A stretch of 64,000 bases of DNA from Pseudophaeomoniella oleicola (taxonomy: Eukaryota > Ascomycota > Eurotiomycetes > Phaeomoniellales > Phaeomoniellaceae). The stretch lies in NCBI GenBank assembly GCA_003868215.1, contig QWDQ01000070.1:1-64000 (forward strand), read 5' to 3'. Of this stretch, positions 42,332-55,867 are shown piece by piece; position 1 is the first letter of the stretch, and the number at the start of each line of letters is the position of its first letter. The notes below the pieces were generated by a model that saw nothing but the letters and a program-made list of their open reading frames with translations, was not told where the DNA came from and did no database searches. The translations under genes were made by a program, and so were the position numbers.

Positions 42332-43261
42332 ATGGCGCCATTCAGGAACTTTCTGTCGTCGCGGAGATCCCCCGCTACTGGTCTCGAGACCGCCAATGAG
42401 AATCAGAAACCGGAGCAGAGCAGACCGTCGCTCACTGAACAAAGATCCAATCCTCTGAGTATCAAAGCATACGCAGATGAAACACCCACAGAATATAAAT
42501 TGAGTGGTGAGTATTTGCATTGGATTCATGTGCAGCGCTGGGCTTGTTTGGGCTGACCGGTTTGGCGCTCTAGAAATCAATGACAGCGGCGTCTATCTAC
42601 CGGTATGCGAATTGAATCGGATAACCATTTACAATGCTAATTGGTATCCAGCCTTCACCGCCAGATGACAAGAAGGGCTTCTGGGCCAAGTCACCACACT
42701 CAACAGTGTCTTCGAACCATCGCAGCATGCTGGCAGATAATGAACCATTTTCAATCTCCCGAGAATCCTTCGATTCTTACAGAAGATCATTTGTATGTTT
42801 GCTTATCCATCAATGCACCTGAATCCAAAGATACTAATGAGATATGTCAGGACATCACGGGCTCATCACCAATGCCTTCATCAGAAGCCATACCCACACG
42901 TTCCTCGCTTCAAATCGATTCGCGCCCATCTCGATTCGGTCGCTCTTCCCTGAGCGCCAGCACCTTTGAACGACAAATCAAACCAACACCTGAATCAGAG
43001 AACGAATTCGAAGATGTCAGATTAAACGATGATACCAACAAGCCGAAGAAGAGAAGCTTCCTCTCGAGATTTGGAGAGCCGGCAGAGCGCGAAGAAACTC
43101 CACCCGGATCATCAGACGGCAGTAAATCCGGCAGCCATTTCGGATTCCACATCACAGGCCGAAAGAGAGGCCAGAGCGGCGTAGGGAGAGAGCTGGGAAA
43201 CATAGAGCGACCGAAATCAACAGAAGGAAACAAGGAAAAAGATGACGGAATTATTAGATAA
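42332..43261 (+). CDS. Ser-rich four-exon protein, unknown
   Basis: Exons are 42332-42506, 42574-42602 (29 nt), 42652-42792 and 42851-43261, giving 251 residues. All joins are in frame with consensus donors (GTGAGT, GTATGC, GTATGT). It begins MAPFRNFLSSRRSP. The centre reads EINDSGVYLPPSPPDDKKGFW, then SISRESFDSYRRSFDITG, which looks like a conserved short motif. The C-terminal half is disordered, Lys/Ser-rich and contains KKRSFLSRFGEP. Many RxxS sites suggest a phosphoprotein. I remember similar proteins in other Pezizomycotina but know no function. Confidence 0.8.
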
Positions 43262-44319
43262 GGGCATCTTTTGTTAAATTTTTTCTATTTTTGTTTTCCC
43301 CCCTGTCGTTTTCTACCTGGGATCCGGGGATTTGGGGACTTGTGCTCTCTCTATTCATCATCATCGTCATCATCATCATCCTCCTCTTATGGCGTCTCTC
43401 TTCAATGTATATTGGAAAGTGTCAGATGACGGGGGGAGACGGATTGGAATTATTATAATACACCGTTTGCTTTGGTTGTTCGGATCGAACGATGGAGACA
43501 TCAACTACCTACCTACATAGGGTGGTTCTGCGATGATGTGATGTAATACCAAAGGGGGTTTTCGAAAACATTAATTATACCACTACCATTACCACTACCA
43601 CTACAATCATCTTTTTTCGGTTCTTGTTGCTGTTGCTGTTGCTGTTGCTGTTGTTGTTTCTGTCCAGGAGTGTTTTCGGATGAGTCCAATGATTGGAGGT
43701 TTTCGACCTGCATGCGGAGCAACGAGATGGTTGTGATTCAAGACAAAGCAGGGCAGCGCAGGGCCTGACTCTTCTTCTTCTTATTATTACCACCCGGGCT
43801 CGTTGGTACTTTCTCTCTAAAGAAAAAAAGTAATGTATGATCGGGACGGGAGAGAAGAGAAGGGACTAACTACCTATACCTATTTACTACCTTACCCTTA
43901 TGTAATTACGTAATAACGTATGTAATGTAATCCTTCAATCTGCTTGAGTTGGCTCCTTTTTTTTTTTTTTTGGATATGATTGCGATCGGTCGGTCGGTCT
44001 ATGTGTAGTTTGGCAGGTATGGGGTGGCACTACGTACGCACATGGTTATATATATATGGTGAAAATGGCAAGACAAACAGACAGGAGGGATGGTGGTTGT
44101 TGCACTCGGAAGACGTAGAAAATCAAATGATGATGATGATGCTGTTTCTTGTCTCTGATGGTATGACATGATATATACCTATGTAGGTATCTAGATAGTC
44201 ACTCTTTTCATTCAAAGAGAGCTATTCTCCGTACGTGCGAGAAGAAAATAAAAAGGCGAGGAAATGAACAAAGAAAACGACCCCCCGAACAAAAAAGCGC
44301 ATACTTTTCTTGGAATGAT
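43262..44319. other. Convergent 3' intergenic, low complexity
   Basis: About 1.06 kb between the convergent Ser-rich gene and PUF6. It contains ATC/CAT trinucleotide runs (43355-43385), a GTTGCT array (43625-43655), a T-run near 43960 and TATA repeats near 44050. No gene seen. Confidence 0.6.
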
Positions 44320-46374
44320 TCATAAGTTCAAGGACTTGACCAATATCTTCGCTCCGGCGTTTGGTTTCTCGTCTTTGCCCTCAGCGGCGTTCTTGATCTT
44401 CTTCTTCGCGTCTTTCGCCTTCAAGATTTTCTCGAGGTCGGCTTGGTGGTCGAATGTGGAGCCGCGTTCGACCATGGCGACGATGACGAAGGAGTTGGGA
44501 CCGATGGACCAGTCGAGGACGTGGGAGGGGGTGAGCGAAGAGAAGAGGAGTGAGGCGAATTCGAGGGGTGGGGTGGTCGGTAGGATAGATTTGGTGGTGG
44601 GGTCGAATTTGCCGGATTGGACGAGGGTTTTCAAGAGGCGGCCTACATGAGCAGTTGTGAGAAGGGTAGGGGAAAGGTCAGGGGAGGTGATGGCTGAGAC
44701 GAGAGATTGTTGGGCCGGGAGACGGTCGAGGTCCGTTGGAGTGTTGAGGAGAACCTCTGAGATGAATTGAGAACCGGGTACGAGCTCGAGGAGTGGAGTG
44801 GGTTGGTTGGAGATCAGATCTACGAGCGGTTGAGCAAGGGACTTGAGAAGTTCGAGGCGGCGCGTGTCCGCTTCTTTTTTGGACGTGGTGTTACGTATAT
44901 CGTGAACTTCGGAGAGGATAGAGACATCGCGAGAGTAGGATGTCAATAGCCACTTGGGTTGTGAGCTGGAAGGGTTGAAGAGGTAGAGCAGAGGGATACG
45001 GGCCGTCAGGTCGGTGGCTTGCGCCAGGAGTTCCTGATCGCGAGCAGTACTCTCGAGGTCTCTAGAGAGTAGTTCGGGGAAGATGGATTTGGAAGTCATG
45101 ACAGTATCGTCAATCACGTCGAAGGCGGTCAGAAGGATCATGTGACCATACTGATCACCAGCAAGGGCCTTGATCGTTGACTTGTACTGACGGAGAATCA
45201 ACTTGCGGTCTTTGGCTGACGCATAAGCGAGCGTCAAACAGACAAGGCGAGAACCGGATTGCGTGAAAGCAAGATTTTTGAGACAGTCGCCTTCTTCATC
45301 GTCAAGCAGCATTTGGATGTTCTCGTTGAATTCTGCAGAACCGGGTTTGAGGTTAATAAAGTACTGCAGCATGGCGTCGTGAAGCATTGTGAAACCGGTC
45401 GTCTTCTTTTGGACCAACTGGTTGGTAAGCTCATGGAGATGTTGCATGATGGGCGCACGCTTCTCTGGGTGTGCTTTCAATATCTCAGAAAGGTCGGCAG
45501 TCTGTTTCGAGTCTTTTCCAGTTTTAAACACCACGAATTCCGGACCGTACCATTCAGATAATAAGTTCGCCTTCTGTTCTTTCGTTGCTACCGTACGATA
45601 AATATCATCCAAAATCCAGGACGCTTCCGGATGTCTGATCATCCTCTTGACATGACCATAGAACTCTGGCACAATCATATCGCGAATCTCCTCATCACCA
45701 TGGACCATGAGTTTGGCAACAAGAAACTTTGCATATCGACTTTCGGCAAGGTCCTTGTACTTTCCTCTGAATTCTTGAGCGATCTGCTTTCTTTGCTCTA
45801 GGTTTGCGTATTTCAAGGCGGTTTGAATGACCCTGACCGAGTCGTGCTTGAATACGAAATCGTCAACCCGACCAGTGATTATCTCAAATAACTCTGCGAT
45901 CAGCGTTTTCCTCTCATCGCGTGGAACATGCGATTTGCGGCGTAACTTCTCCCACAACTTTTTGGACCGTGCGATCAGGTCTGCATTGGGCTTTGCTGCC
46001 TTACGTTCTTGAGCCACAGCCTTCTGTTTAGCATGTGATTCCCTGGATGTTGTCTCCCCGTTGGTCTTCAATTGCTCTTCTCGCTCTGGGTGCACTGCAA
46101 CTTGTTTCACAGTCGCGCCATTGTTCTTGGTTTTGGAGTCTCCCGTCTTTGACTTCTTCACCGGAACCTTGACGCCTTCATCCTCTGATGCCTCGGAATC
46201 TGAACCGCCGCTAAGATCGCTGTCGCTGTCATTGCCAGAAAGTTCACTCGATACTGGACTAGTCAATCTTGGTTTCACGTTGGAACCTTTAGTCGCAGAT
46301 TTGGACGGCTTAGTTTTTGCCCTTTTATTGTTATTGCCAGTCGTGGCAGTGAGAGGCCGTTTAGTGCCAGCCAT
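44320..46374 (-). CDS. PUF6: Pumilio-family nucleolar protein Puf6
   Basis: 684 residues, single exon, ATG at 46374. The N-terminal ~130 residues are Lys/Ser/acidic and nuclear-localising in character (NNNKRAKTKPSKS). Pumilio helical repeats follow (~150-480), for example HDSVRVIQTALKYANLEQ, then SRYAKFLVAKLMVHG and YGHMILLTAFDVIDD. A C-terminal CPL-type region ends VERGSTFDHQADLEKILKA and a Lys-rich tail. In yeast Puf6 binds ASH1 mRNA and assists 60S ribosome assembly. Length and architecture match that group rather than the Puf3/Puf4 type. Confidence 0.93.
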   Translation of the reverse strand: MAGTKRPLTATTGNNNKRAKTKPSKSATKGSNVKPRLTSPVSSELSGNDSDSDLSGGSDSEASEDEGVKVPVKKSKTGDSKTKNNGATVKQVAVHPEREEQLKTNGETTSRESHAKQKAVAQERKAAKPNADLIARSKKLWEKLRRKSHVPRDERKTLIAELFEIITGRVDDFVFKHDSVRVIQTALKYANLEQRKQIAQEFRGKYKDLAESRYAKFLVAKLMVHGDEEIRDMIVPEFYGHVKRMIRHPEASWILDDIYRTVATKEQKANLLSEWYGPEFVVFKTGKDSKQTADLSEILKAHPEKRAPIMQHLHELTNQLVQKKTTGFTMLHDAMLQYFINLKPGSAEFNENIQMLLDDEEGDCLKNLAFTQSGSRLVCLTLAYASAKDRKLILRQYKSTIKALAGDQYGHMILLTAFDVIDDTVMTSKSIFPELLSRDLESTARDQELLAQATDLTARIPLLYLFNPSSSQPKWLLTSYSRDVSILSEVHDIRNTTSKKEADTRRLELLKSLAQPLVDLISNQPTPLLELVPGSQFISEVLLNTPTDLDRLPAQQSLVSAITSPDLSPTLLTTAHVGRLLKTLVQSGKFDPTTKSILPTTPPLEFASLLFSSLTPSHVLDWSIGPNSFVIVAMVERGSTFDHQADLEKILKAKDAKKKIKNAAEGKDEKPNAGAKILVKSLNL

Positions 46375-47417
46375 GATTTGCTGTTTGCAAGCAGTCTGAC
46401 CTTTGAAATCGATCGTCGGTGGGCTGTTGTGCGAATATAGAGAACTTGAAGCCGTAGAAAATTATTTCCTAAGATCTTTTTTCATCACGCTTATCTTATC
46501 GCGGGTGGGAAGTCTCCACCAATCCTATTTCTTTATCGACATTCTGTCCCTCTCTGCTTATTGCAATGTATTTTCTCTAGCTACAAACGGCCCTCTCATC
46601 TTGCAAGACTGAGATTAGTACTCAAAAAGAAATACGGGATGACACATTTGATGGAAGCAGTACAAAAAGGTTATACAGAAACGATGGAATCAATCTTATT
46701 ATACGAGGGCGACCGTCAAATGCCAGAAAAACAAATGAACTTGGGCGTCATATCACGGTTTCAGTAGGAAAGATATTATGTGAACTTCGTTTTGAACGAG
46801 TGTAAATAGCGAGTTGGTATTTTTTTGTCGAGGTTTTTAAAGAGATTTTATGTAGTGCGTCTGTAAATAGATGAAGTCGTGAGTAGTAGAAACAACAACC
46901 CATGAATCCATCGGAGATGAGAAGAGCAGCGTTCGACTTGCCGAAGTAGAGAACATAACAGAGGCCACGAGTGCTATCCCACGCTCAAAGCTGGGAGACA
47001 TCAGAACCGGCCGTAAAAAAAGGAAAATTCGAACGTTGCGAGGTCAATAGACCATATTTGAAAAGCAAACAGGAACTTTTTCGAGACAAGGTACCTCAAC
47101 AACGCCACCGCTTGTTACGGCGACGACGTCAGTGTGATGACCAGTCATCAAATTTTGGTGCCGACCTCCTCCACTAATATCAAAACATCAAAGAGATATA
47201 CGCTGCCAATGAAATTGAAGTAGACGGGGTTATCCGTACGAGCATGGATCAGAAGAGTGTTACCTCAACCCCCCTTGCCGCTGGACCACCACCGTCAACA
47301 AACGAGAAGCGCAAATGGTACGAGTACCATCCAGGCTTCATTGAACGTGAGAAATCCAAGCTATATTCTTCTTCATCACAACAAATTCAATATCAACCTT
47401 CCCACACGTCACGACGC
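46375..47417. other. Intergenic, PUF6 promoter to bZIP 3' end
   Basis: About 1.04 kb. A plus-strand ATG frame beginning at 47244 (MDQKSVTSTPLAAGPP) runs into the antisense of the bZIP gene; I do not consider it a gene. Nothing else seen. Confidence 0.5.
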
Positions 47418-48959
47418 TCAAAAGATTTCAGCATCCTGTGGGTTACCGCCCATAGCAACGATGTAGCGTCGCATCTTTTCAATCCGCGACTTCTGCTCTT
47501 CGTTCATCTCCGCCAACCTCTCAATCTCGGCCTCTTGCTCCTGGAACCTCTCGAGCTTACGCTCACGAGACTTCCGCGCAGCTGCGGTGTTCTTCTTGCG
47601 CTTTGCAATCTCCCTAGCGTCATCTTCCTTGATGACGATCTCAGGAAGAGGCTTGCGAGACTTGTTGGGCTTGACACCGGCAACTTCAGAAGGCTTGCGT
47701 CCCGAAGACATTGGTCGACCAGGAGAACCGCTAGACTTCTGCCTTACCATAGGAGAGGCAGCACCGGAGGTATACTCAGGTACGACCGAAGCTTCATTGG
47801 CGGCCTCGATAGCGACTGGTTGAGCAAATGGATCGACATGAGGATCGCTCGGGAAGAGAGGCTGACTTGCCCAATCATCACCATCTAGTCCAGAGTCGAG
47901 CTGACCATCCGGATGCAATGGTGAGGTGTCAAGGCTGCTGCTCCCGTTGTAACCCCAGTATGGTGAATCCAACACATGGGATCCTGGAGTGTTGAGGTTT
48001 GGGAATGCAGTGGAGCTGGGTGCTGACATGGTCAAAGATGGCTCGAGAGCGAGGTCACTTGGAGAGACGGTCCCGGAAGGAGAGCTTCCTGTTGGCTGAT
48101 TGACAGCGGTCCAGGACGATAGCTGCTCCGCTGCGGAGACCATGAAGTTGTCGGGAGAGACGGAAACGTCTTCTCCCTGCGAAAGGAATGTTTGATCAAA
48201 GAATTCCATGTCTACTACTGTTAGTGAAAGTTCAGGCGAAGTGAATTTAGGCGATTTACCTAGTGGAATGCCTGAAAGGGATTGAATTCTGCGGCGTTGT
48301 TGATTGTTTGGGTGATGTGGACGAACTGCTCCGGTGCTGTTGCTGTGAAACAAGGGAACGGGAGGACGAACTCGTTGCTGCTGCAATGAAGGAGAAGTAG
48401 GGTAAGAGCCGTGCTGGCTCAACGGAGACCGACTGAAAGACGTTGACAATGGAGGCTCGCTATACTGAGATTCTTGGATAACCTGACTTAGCCTGGGATT
48501 CGTGGGAAGGGTGTTGCCAACGGAGATCCTTCTGGCTGTTGGAAAATGGTTATATTGGTTAAGGGCAGTACGCGATATCGCCTGCTGACGCGCGATCGAC
48601 TGAGGATCGGGCTGAGTCACCAACGAATCGAAGAGTTGGAAGTCCTGTTGGAAGTCTGGTGTTGTTGACGGTTGGGTAGCCTGAGGCTGGGACAATGGGG
48701 GTTGAGGACGCCATGTCTGCTGGTTATCCGTGGTGAACGACGAAAAGTCGAACGGGGAAATGGTTGCTGGAGAGCGAGAACTTGAGCGACGCTGAAAGGC
48801 GATGCTTGAGTTCACAGATCCTACGAGAGGGGACTGTGAAGTTGGGGGAGTGTTGTGGGTAAAGTTGTTAATGGTGGTAGTACCGGGGAGGGTATCTATC
48901 TTGTCGATTGAGCTGACGAGATAGAGGGAAGTGAAGTGGGAAAAGCACTAGAAGTCCAT
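47418..48959 (-). CDS. Gcn4/CpcA-like bZIP transcription factor
   Basis: The frame is open from just after the TAG at 48950-48948 to 47418. Near the C-terminus lies a Gcn4-type basic region (KRKKNTAAARKSRERK) and a zipper-like helix (AEIERLAEMNEEQKSRIEKM). The N-terminal half is Ser/Gln/Pro-rich, and MEFFDQTF begins an activation-like segment. The frame has no ATG before MEFFDQ. The only leader ATG, at 48959 (CAAAGATGG), reads MDF then stop, unless 48948-48913 (36 nt, weak GTGCTT donor, GTCAG acceptor) is spliced, giving MDFYSIDKIDTLPG in frame. A second, in-frame intron of ~48 nt (48259-48212, CACTAAC branch) is likely. With both removed it has ~485 residues. A TATA-like CATATAT lies near 49080. 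CpcA proteins activate amino-acid biosynthesis through TGASTCA sites. Confidence 0.8.
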
Positions 48960-51703
48960 CTTTGAGACCTTCTATTCTATGTGATGCTTATGATGTTGAT
49001 ATTATGTGAAGATGGAGATGGGAGAGAAAAGAAGAATCAGGCAGCGATGGCGGGGGAAGATGGGACCAGGCAGATATATGAATGCAGTTGCAATTGATTG
49101 TGGGAAAAACGAGAGATTACCTAACGAAGTTTAGGTATGCACACGCACTTGATAGTTGAACCTTGGAGTTAACCGGAGGAGTTAGTTAAAGGGTTACAGG
49201 GAGGAATTGATGGGTCAGTGTAGAAGAATGGAGAGCGTTGCTTAACTAAACCTCGCAGGGATCCGCTAGACTCTCGAGGCGCTGCATTAGCGTGCTGACA
49301 TTATGACTCACAACTCTGGTGAAATCCAACATCAATTCATCCTTGCTCTCGTTTGTACGTTGTATGTACATCAATACCGTATGACGATACGTATAGTGAT
49401 TGATCATGGCATGTCTGGTATGACAGTTGTATGACCAGGTATCGTATTGTGTGATATCTTGCCGGTCGTCAAATAACTCCGCCAAGGCAGACTCGTCAAA
49501 CAAAAGGCGTGTTCTCTATGTTTGCAACTAACGTTTCCTGTTGATCAAGCTCTCGAAGCCATGAAGCCCAGCGTCCAATATGCAATTTCCTGCTAATATA
49601 TGATGGAAATATTCTGTCCTTAAGTATTGGAGATTCTTATAACCTTTCGTCGTTCCTTTCTGTTGCGACCGCCTCTCCGATGCTTGCGCAGCTCTCTCTA
49701 CGTCTCGCCCTTCCCCTCCATACAATCAGCTCACCATCTGGATCCAATTGGCCAAATGGTACCACTTCCATCACCACTTTTCATGAGACTCTCAAAACAA
49801 ACACCAAAGGAATTCTAAAAAGTGTAACATTACAGCGTCGGTATTAACTTCCTTCGTGACCCGTTTGTGGCTCCATCGTGCCGCTTTGATCCCTCAGTGC
49901 CGTTCGCCGTGTTGCTACTCTTTTCGCTCCTTACTATTACTGACATTAGCTCCTCGTCCCTTACCACTTTCAACCCTGAAAACGAGATTCGGCGTCGAGG
50001 CGATGCAAATTACACACACGCACGTCCTTTCGTTTGAGCTCGTTCAACTAAGAGACCATCAATCAATCAGTAACTGTATATCTTATATCATGCTGTGATT
50101 GGTTATATCTCTGTCAACCGAGCACCAAGGGAGAGGAGGGAATCTCGGGGCTTCGGTCTTTGGATGTTGGGATCGACTCGAGGCTGAAATCTTATCTCCA
50201 TATGTCTCCGTCCTTGCAATGAAATCCGAGCAGTGCAGTGGGTATTGCATTGATCTATCATGAAGTCCGAACCAGCGAGCCAGGTGCATGTTTTCGGGAT
50301 TCACAAGGAAGCTCAGGACAGACTATGATCAGATCCTAAAGTCCGCGCTTACGTCTCACGATGATGTGGCTGATGATGCTGATGATGATGCCGACCTGAA
50401 TGCACTGTACTGCATCGTTTTAGCGCACGACATTTTCCACGTCCATCATACTTGTTTCGATTGTGTGTGAGATGAAGAGAAGCAAAAAAAAACCACCGGA
50501 ATCTTACCAGATAGGCATCTCTTTTTCATGCCCTTTTCACTAACCACCGGGCACGCCGGGATGACATAGAAGATCCCAATGGGATCCAATCAGGCATGAA
50601 GTCTTTCGCAGGGGTCCTCCGACGATGTAAGCCCTACATAATAGTAGTTGATGTCGAAACACCAGATGACCTCGAACATGTCGGGACAACCAGGGCGATA
50701 ATTACTGATAGATCCGCCTTGTTTCACCTCTATCAACATATGTTCATTCGAACCGAGACTCTACACATGACCATTTCTATCGGCACACCCTGTTAACATC
50801 TCAACGTCTCTCCATATTAAAAAGCAATTCAACACCTCACTCTCCAATTCTCTCCATATTCAACTAAAGAATAAACTTTCGAAATATACGGGCGTCCCGA
50901 GATAACATCTCTCGATGATGACTCACTCGGATGCCTGCATGCATGCATATACAAAGCCTACTAAATAGTGCATCATACTCTATGTCTCCGTCGAGCCGTA
51001 AATGCAGCGGATAGCTTTATCAAAAAGGCAGTGCAACGGTGTTTGCATGGATTGGTTCTAGGTATATCTCCGATTGCTCTTTTACACACACGCACATTGG
51101 TAGTTTTTTTGATAGAAAGGGTGTCAAGAACAATATGCTTACCTCTACCCTACACCCATTACGTATATACGTATTTACCTACCTAGCCAAGGTAAAGGAA
51201 TTGTCATTTTTCATGAGAAAGAGAAAGAAGGTATGGTATCTATCTCGGTATCTAGGAAGTTTGCTATGTACGCAGTTGATAGAATTGATCACACACGGAC
51301 TGTCCGTCACTGCTCAGAAATGAGGAATTGAAACCTATCAAACAGTAGGGAAAAAAAAAATATCTATGAAGTTTCCTATCTGGTTATGTATCTTCTGTGT
51401 ACCTAGGTAAGGATATGTATAGGTAGTGTCGAGAGGGATTCAGACAGCGTGTAATGATATATCTCTCACCCTCTTTTCCCACCTCGGATCTGAATCACTA
51501 GGTGTTTAAGCCTACCTCGCTCCTCATCCTCTCCTACTCCTACTCCCCTCCATGTGGCACAGATAGATTATTTCTCACTTAACTTCAACCCTGCACCTCT
51601 CACCAAGGAATCGTCTCGCCGCGGAAACTCACGAATCTCCCACTATTTGATAGGTTTAAGCTGTCGATCTGTTTTTCTCCTCTCACGGATGATGAGGACT
51701 ATG
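48960..51703. other. Long intergenic region upstream of the bZIP gene
   Basis: About 2.7 kb. The first ~100 bp are the bZIP leader. A minus-strand frame at 49246-49503 looks somewhat protein-like but lacks an ATG and a plausible upstream exon. A TACCTAGGTA palindrome occurs at 51400. I can support no gene. Confidence 0.45.
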
Positions 51704-52964
51704 TTAGCGATGTGGTCGGGATGTTATGGCGCCGGTAAGGTGTGCGGCTTTGACGTGCTGGGGAGGGAAGAAAACTGGGATGAAGAGATAAGATTGAAAA
51801 GGTGTGGACGAACCTGGTCCAAAACCCCTTTTGCACTATCGTCGACTGTTGTCGGAGGCTCTTTGACGCCCAGTTCGTCTGCTAGTTTTTGTCCCATGTT
51901 GGTTTGTACCCAGCTGTTGATTTTTTGGTCGGCGTCAGCCAGGAAGTCGGGCCTTTGTCACCAGGGAGGTCTTCCGCCCTGATCCGAGGCCTCGCACTCT
52001 TCTACCACGATGTAGATGACGCGCAGGTAGGAGAGATAAGACACTAGAACGAGAGGAAAATCAGAGAGCCTTACCCCGGGTGCACGATCCCAACCGCCAA
52101 ACCTTTCTCTTTGAATTCAACAGCGGCTTTCTTCGCGAACCAGTTCGCAGCACATTTACTCATACCGTAAGCTGTGGAAGGAAAACTTTCCTCTTCGAGG
52201 GATGCAATCGATCCAACTGAGCTGGTGATGAGAACAAATTTCTTCTGAACTCGAGAGTCCCGTTGACGGATGTCAACGGATGGTTGTTCATCTTCTCCAG
52301 TTGTGCCTGCGGTTGGGATCTTTTGCGGTGCAGAGGACAATAATAGTGGCACGGTAGATTGGAACAACTTGACAACACCTAGGACGTTGACTTCGAAATC
52401 TTCAACAACATCATCGATGGTAGTCTCCATAATGGACCTGAAAGCACGACTCGAACCAGCATTTGCAATGACAACGTCGATATGACTGACATTGTTGGCT
52501 GCGGAAAGGCTCTGGAGGAAAGACTCGTACGTTGATCCAGAGGATGAGATGTCGAGAGGATAAACATGGAGAGCCGATGTAGAATGGTGAGGGAGGGACA
52601 GAAGTGACGAGATAGTTGACCGTGCCATGGAAGATGGGCGGACAGTCGCAATCACGACAGTCCATGGACGGAGAATGAGCCGAGACGTCAAGGCGAGGCC
52701 GATTCCTAAAAGCATGAGAAGCGGATTCTCGAGGGATGCCGGGTATGAGAGGGGAAATGTTGAGAGGAAAGATCGCAAAACAGGTCTGCAATTTCTGACG
52801 AAAACAATAACGATTCAATGTCTTCATTGAGACAAATAGTGCAGCCACCAAAATAAGACTTACGACTCGAAGCACTGAGCTGGCGTAGTGCAGGAAACAG
52901 GAATTAAATGTGAAAACATACCGCGGTTCGCCCCTGTAATCAGGTAGACAGGTCTCCGATCCAT
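51704..52964 (-). CDS. Short-chain dehydrogenase/reductase (C-factor-like)
   Basis: Exons are 52964-52922, 52705-52075, 51913-51814 and 51757-51704, giving 275 residues. Splicing joins YLITGANRG to GIGLALTSRL across a 216-bp intron and HPG to WVQTNMG across a 161-bp intron; both junctions restore family motifs. VIANAGSS, LITSSVGS and YGMSK give the catalytic set. The gene resembles fungal C-factor/sniffer-type SDRs. The last exon (HVKAAHLTGAITSRPHR) departs from the usual end of the family, so the 3' structure is uncertain. The substrate is unknown. Confidence 0.8.
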
Positions 52965-53323
52965 GATGAGCGAATTTATAGGAGATCAGAGTATCAAACC
53001 CAAGATGATTTGTTCAAAGAGAAGACATGTGAAGAAAGAAGATCCTTTTTGAACCTCGACAATGAGAGAAAGAATGAGGGGGTCCGGACTAGTCTCGAAT
53101 ACTCGATAAGAAGAATAGTCTAGCCAAACTTGTATACTTTCAGGGGCTTGTTGACTATGGTTCGACAGATACTCCGATCGAGAATTGATAGGATTATGTA
53201 CAAATGAATTGATTAGGCCAGGTAAACCATACTTTTTCTGCTTCTCGTTCGACAGTCTTCAATGCTTTTCTGTCAGTAACTCCATGAGGAGCTATGACTG
53301 TTTCAACAGCAATCACTCGCCTC
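52965..53323. other. Intergenic
   Basis: About 360 bp between the SDR start and the 3' end of the cytidylyltransferase gene. TATAAATTCG at 52971-52980 lies only 7-16 bp above the SDR ATG, probably too close to act as its TATA box. Confidence 0.45.
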
Positions 53324-54954
<1,631 letters not shown>

Positions 54955-55867
54955 GCTGATGGGCTTGATAGACTGGCTACTTGCTGCACGGTCTTACAGC
55001 ACCAGCACCAGCAATGGGTAGGCACAGCTGTAGCGAGCAGACACAAGTGCGAGAATACAAGTTTCAGCTCGAAGTTCTGGAGGGCGCGTGGAGAACCGTG
55101 AGAACCACTGTTTTTCGGAGTTGTCCTGTCACCGTCAATGGGGTATGGCCGAGTTGAGGATGATCTCGGATACACATCAATGAAGTTCTAGCTATTCGAC
55201 ATCAAGGACTAGGTGCTGTCATAAGTCCCTAGATAATTATAGGAGATATGGGCGTGATTAATATGAATGAAGATAGTTCTGGCCTGGAGTGATATAGAAA
55301 CGGCGCATAACTTGTTCTGGTGTCGGGATGACGAGTGGCCCCCCCTGTTTTTATTTTGCTTGGGCTTCTTTACGTGTTGCGCAGTCACGTCATGCTCGGT
55401 TCAGCTGTCTTGTAACATCCCGAACAACCTTTTCTTACCAACTTTGGAACTTGATGTCTACTAAGGATGATAATAACATGGCAGATGCAGCTTTCGCCAT
55501 AAAGAAACCCAGGGACGGTGAATATGATTCGATACGCATCGTGACGAGTGCAAAAAACAGGTCGCGGGACGTGAAGCTCTTCATCCGTGCACTTTAACCA
55601 TGCCCTGTCTAATCAAAATGCCTTCGGGTGAACAAATCATGTAGGTAGTAAGGAGTAAAACAAGTGGTGGTATTGCTTCCCGTGAAGAACGACGACGTGA
55701 ACATGATAAATAAATACTGCCGTCTTCCGATAATGTCTTGCGCTTCCATTCCGACCAGTGATAAGTATATGGTGTCCATGCCCCTCAGCCAGTGCGGAAT
55801 GTCTGCTTGACAAATGATGCCGGACACTACTTAGAATATTGCAGCGTGACCTGACCGTTCATCTCTC
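54955..55867. other. Intergenic
   Basis: About 0.9 kb between the cytidylyltransferase promoter and the phosphatase 3' end. No supportable gene or RNA. Confidence 0.5.

Noticed and set aside
47244-47888. Plus-strand 214-codon frame beginning MDQKSVTS
   Set aside because: Most of it is antisense to the bZIP coding region, and the first 45 codons have no promoter or splice support.
49246-49503. Minus-strand 85-codon frame (ends LESLADPCEV)
   Set aside because: Composition looks protein-like, but it has no ATG start, and no donor at a plausible distance links it to the frame upstream at 49528-49725.
50741-50760. tRNA B-box-like ATTCGAACC
   Set aside because: No matching A-box, acceptor stem or T-arm complement around it.
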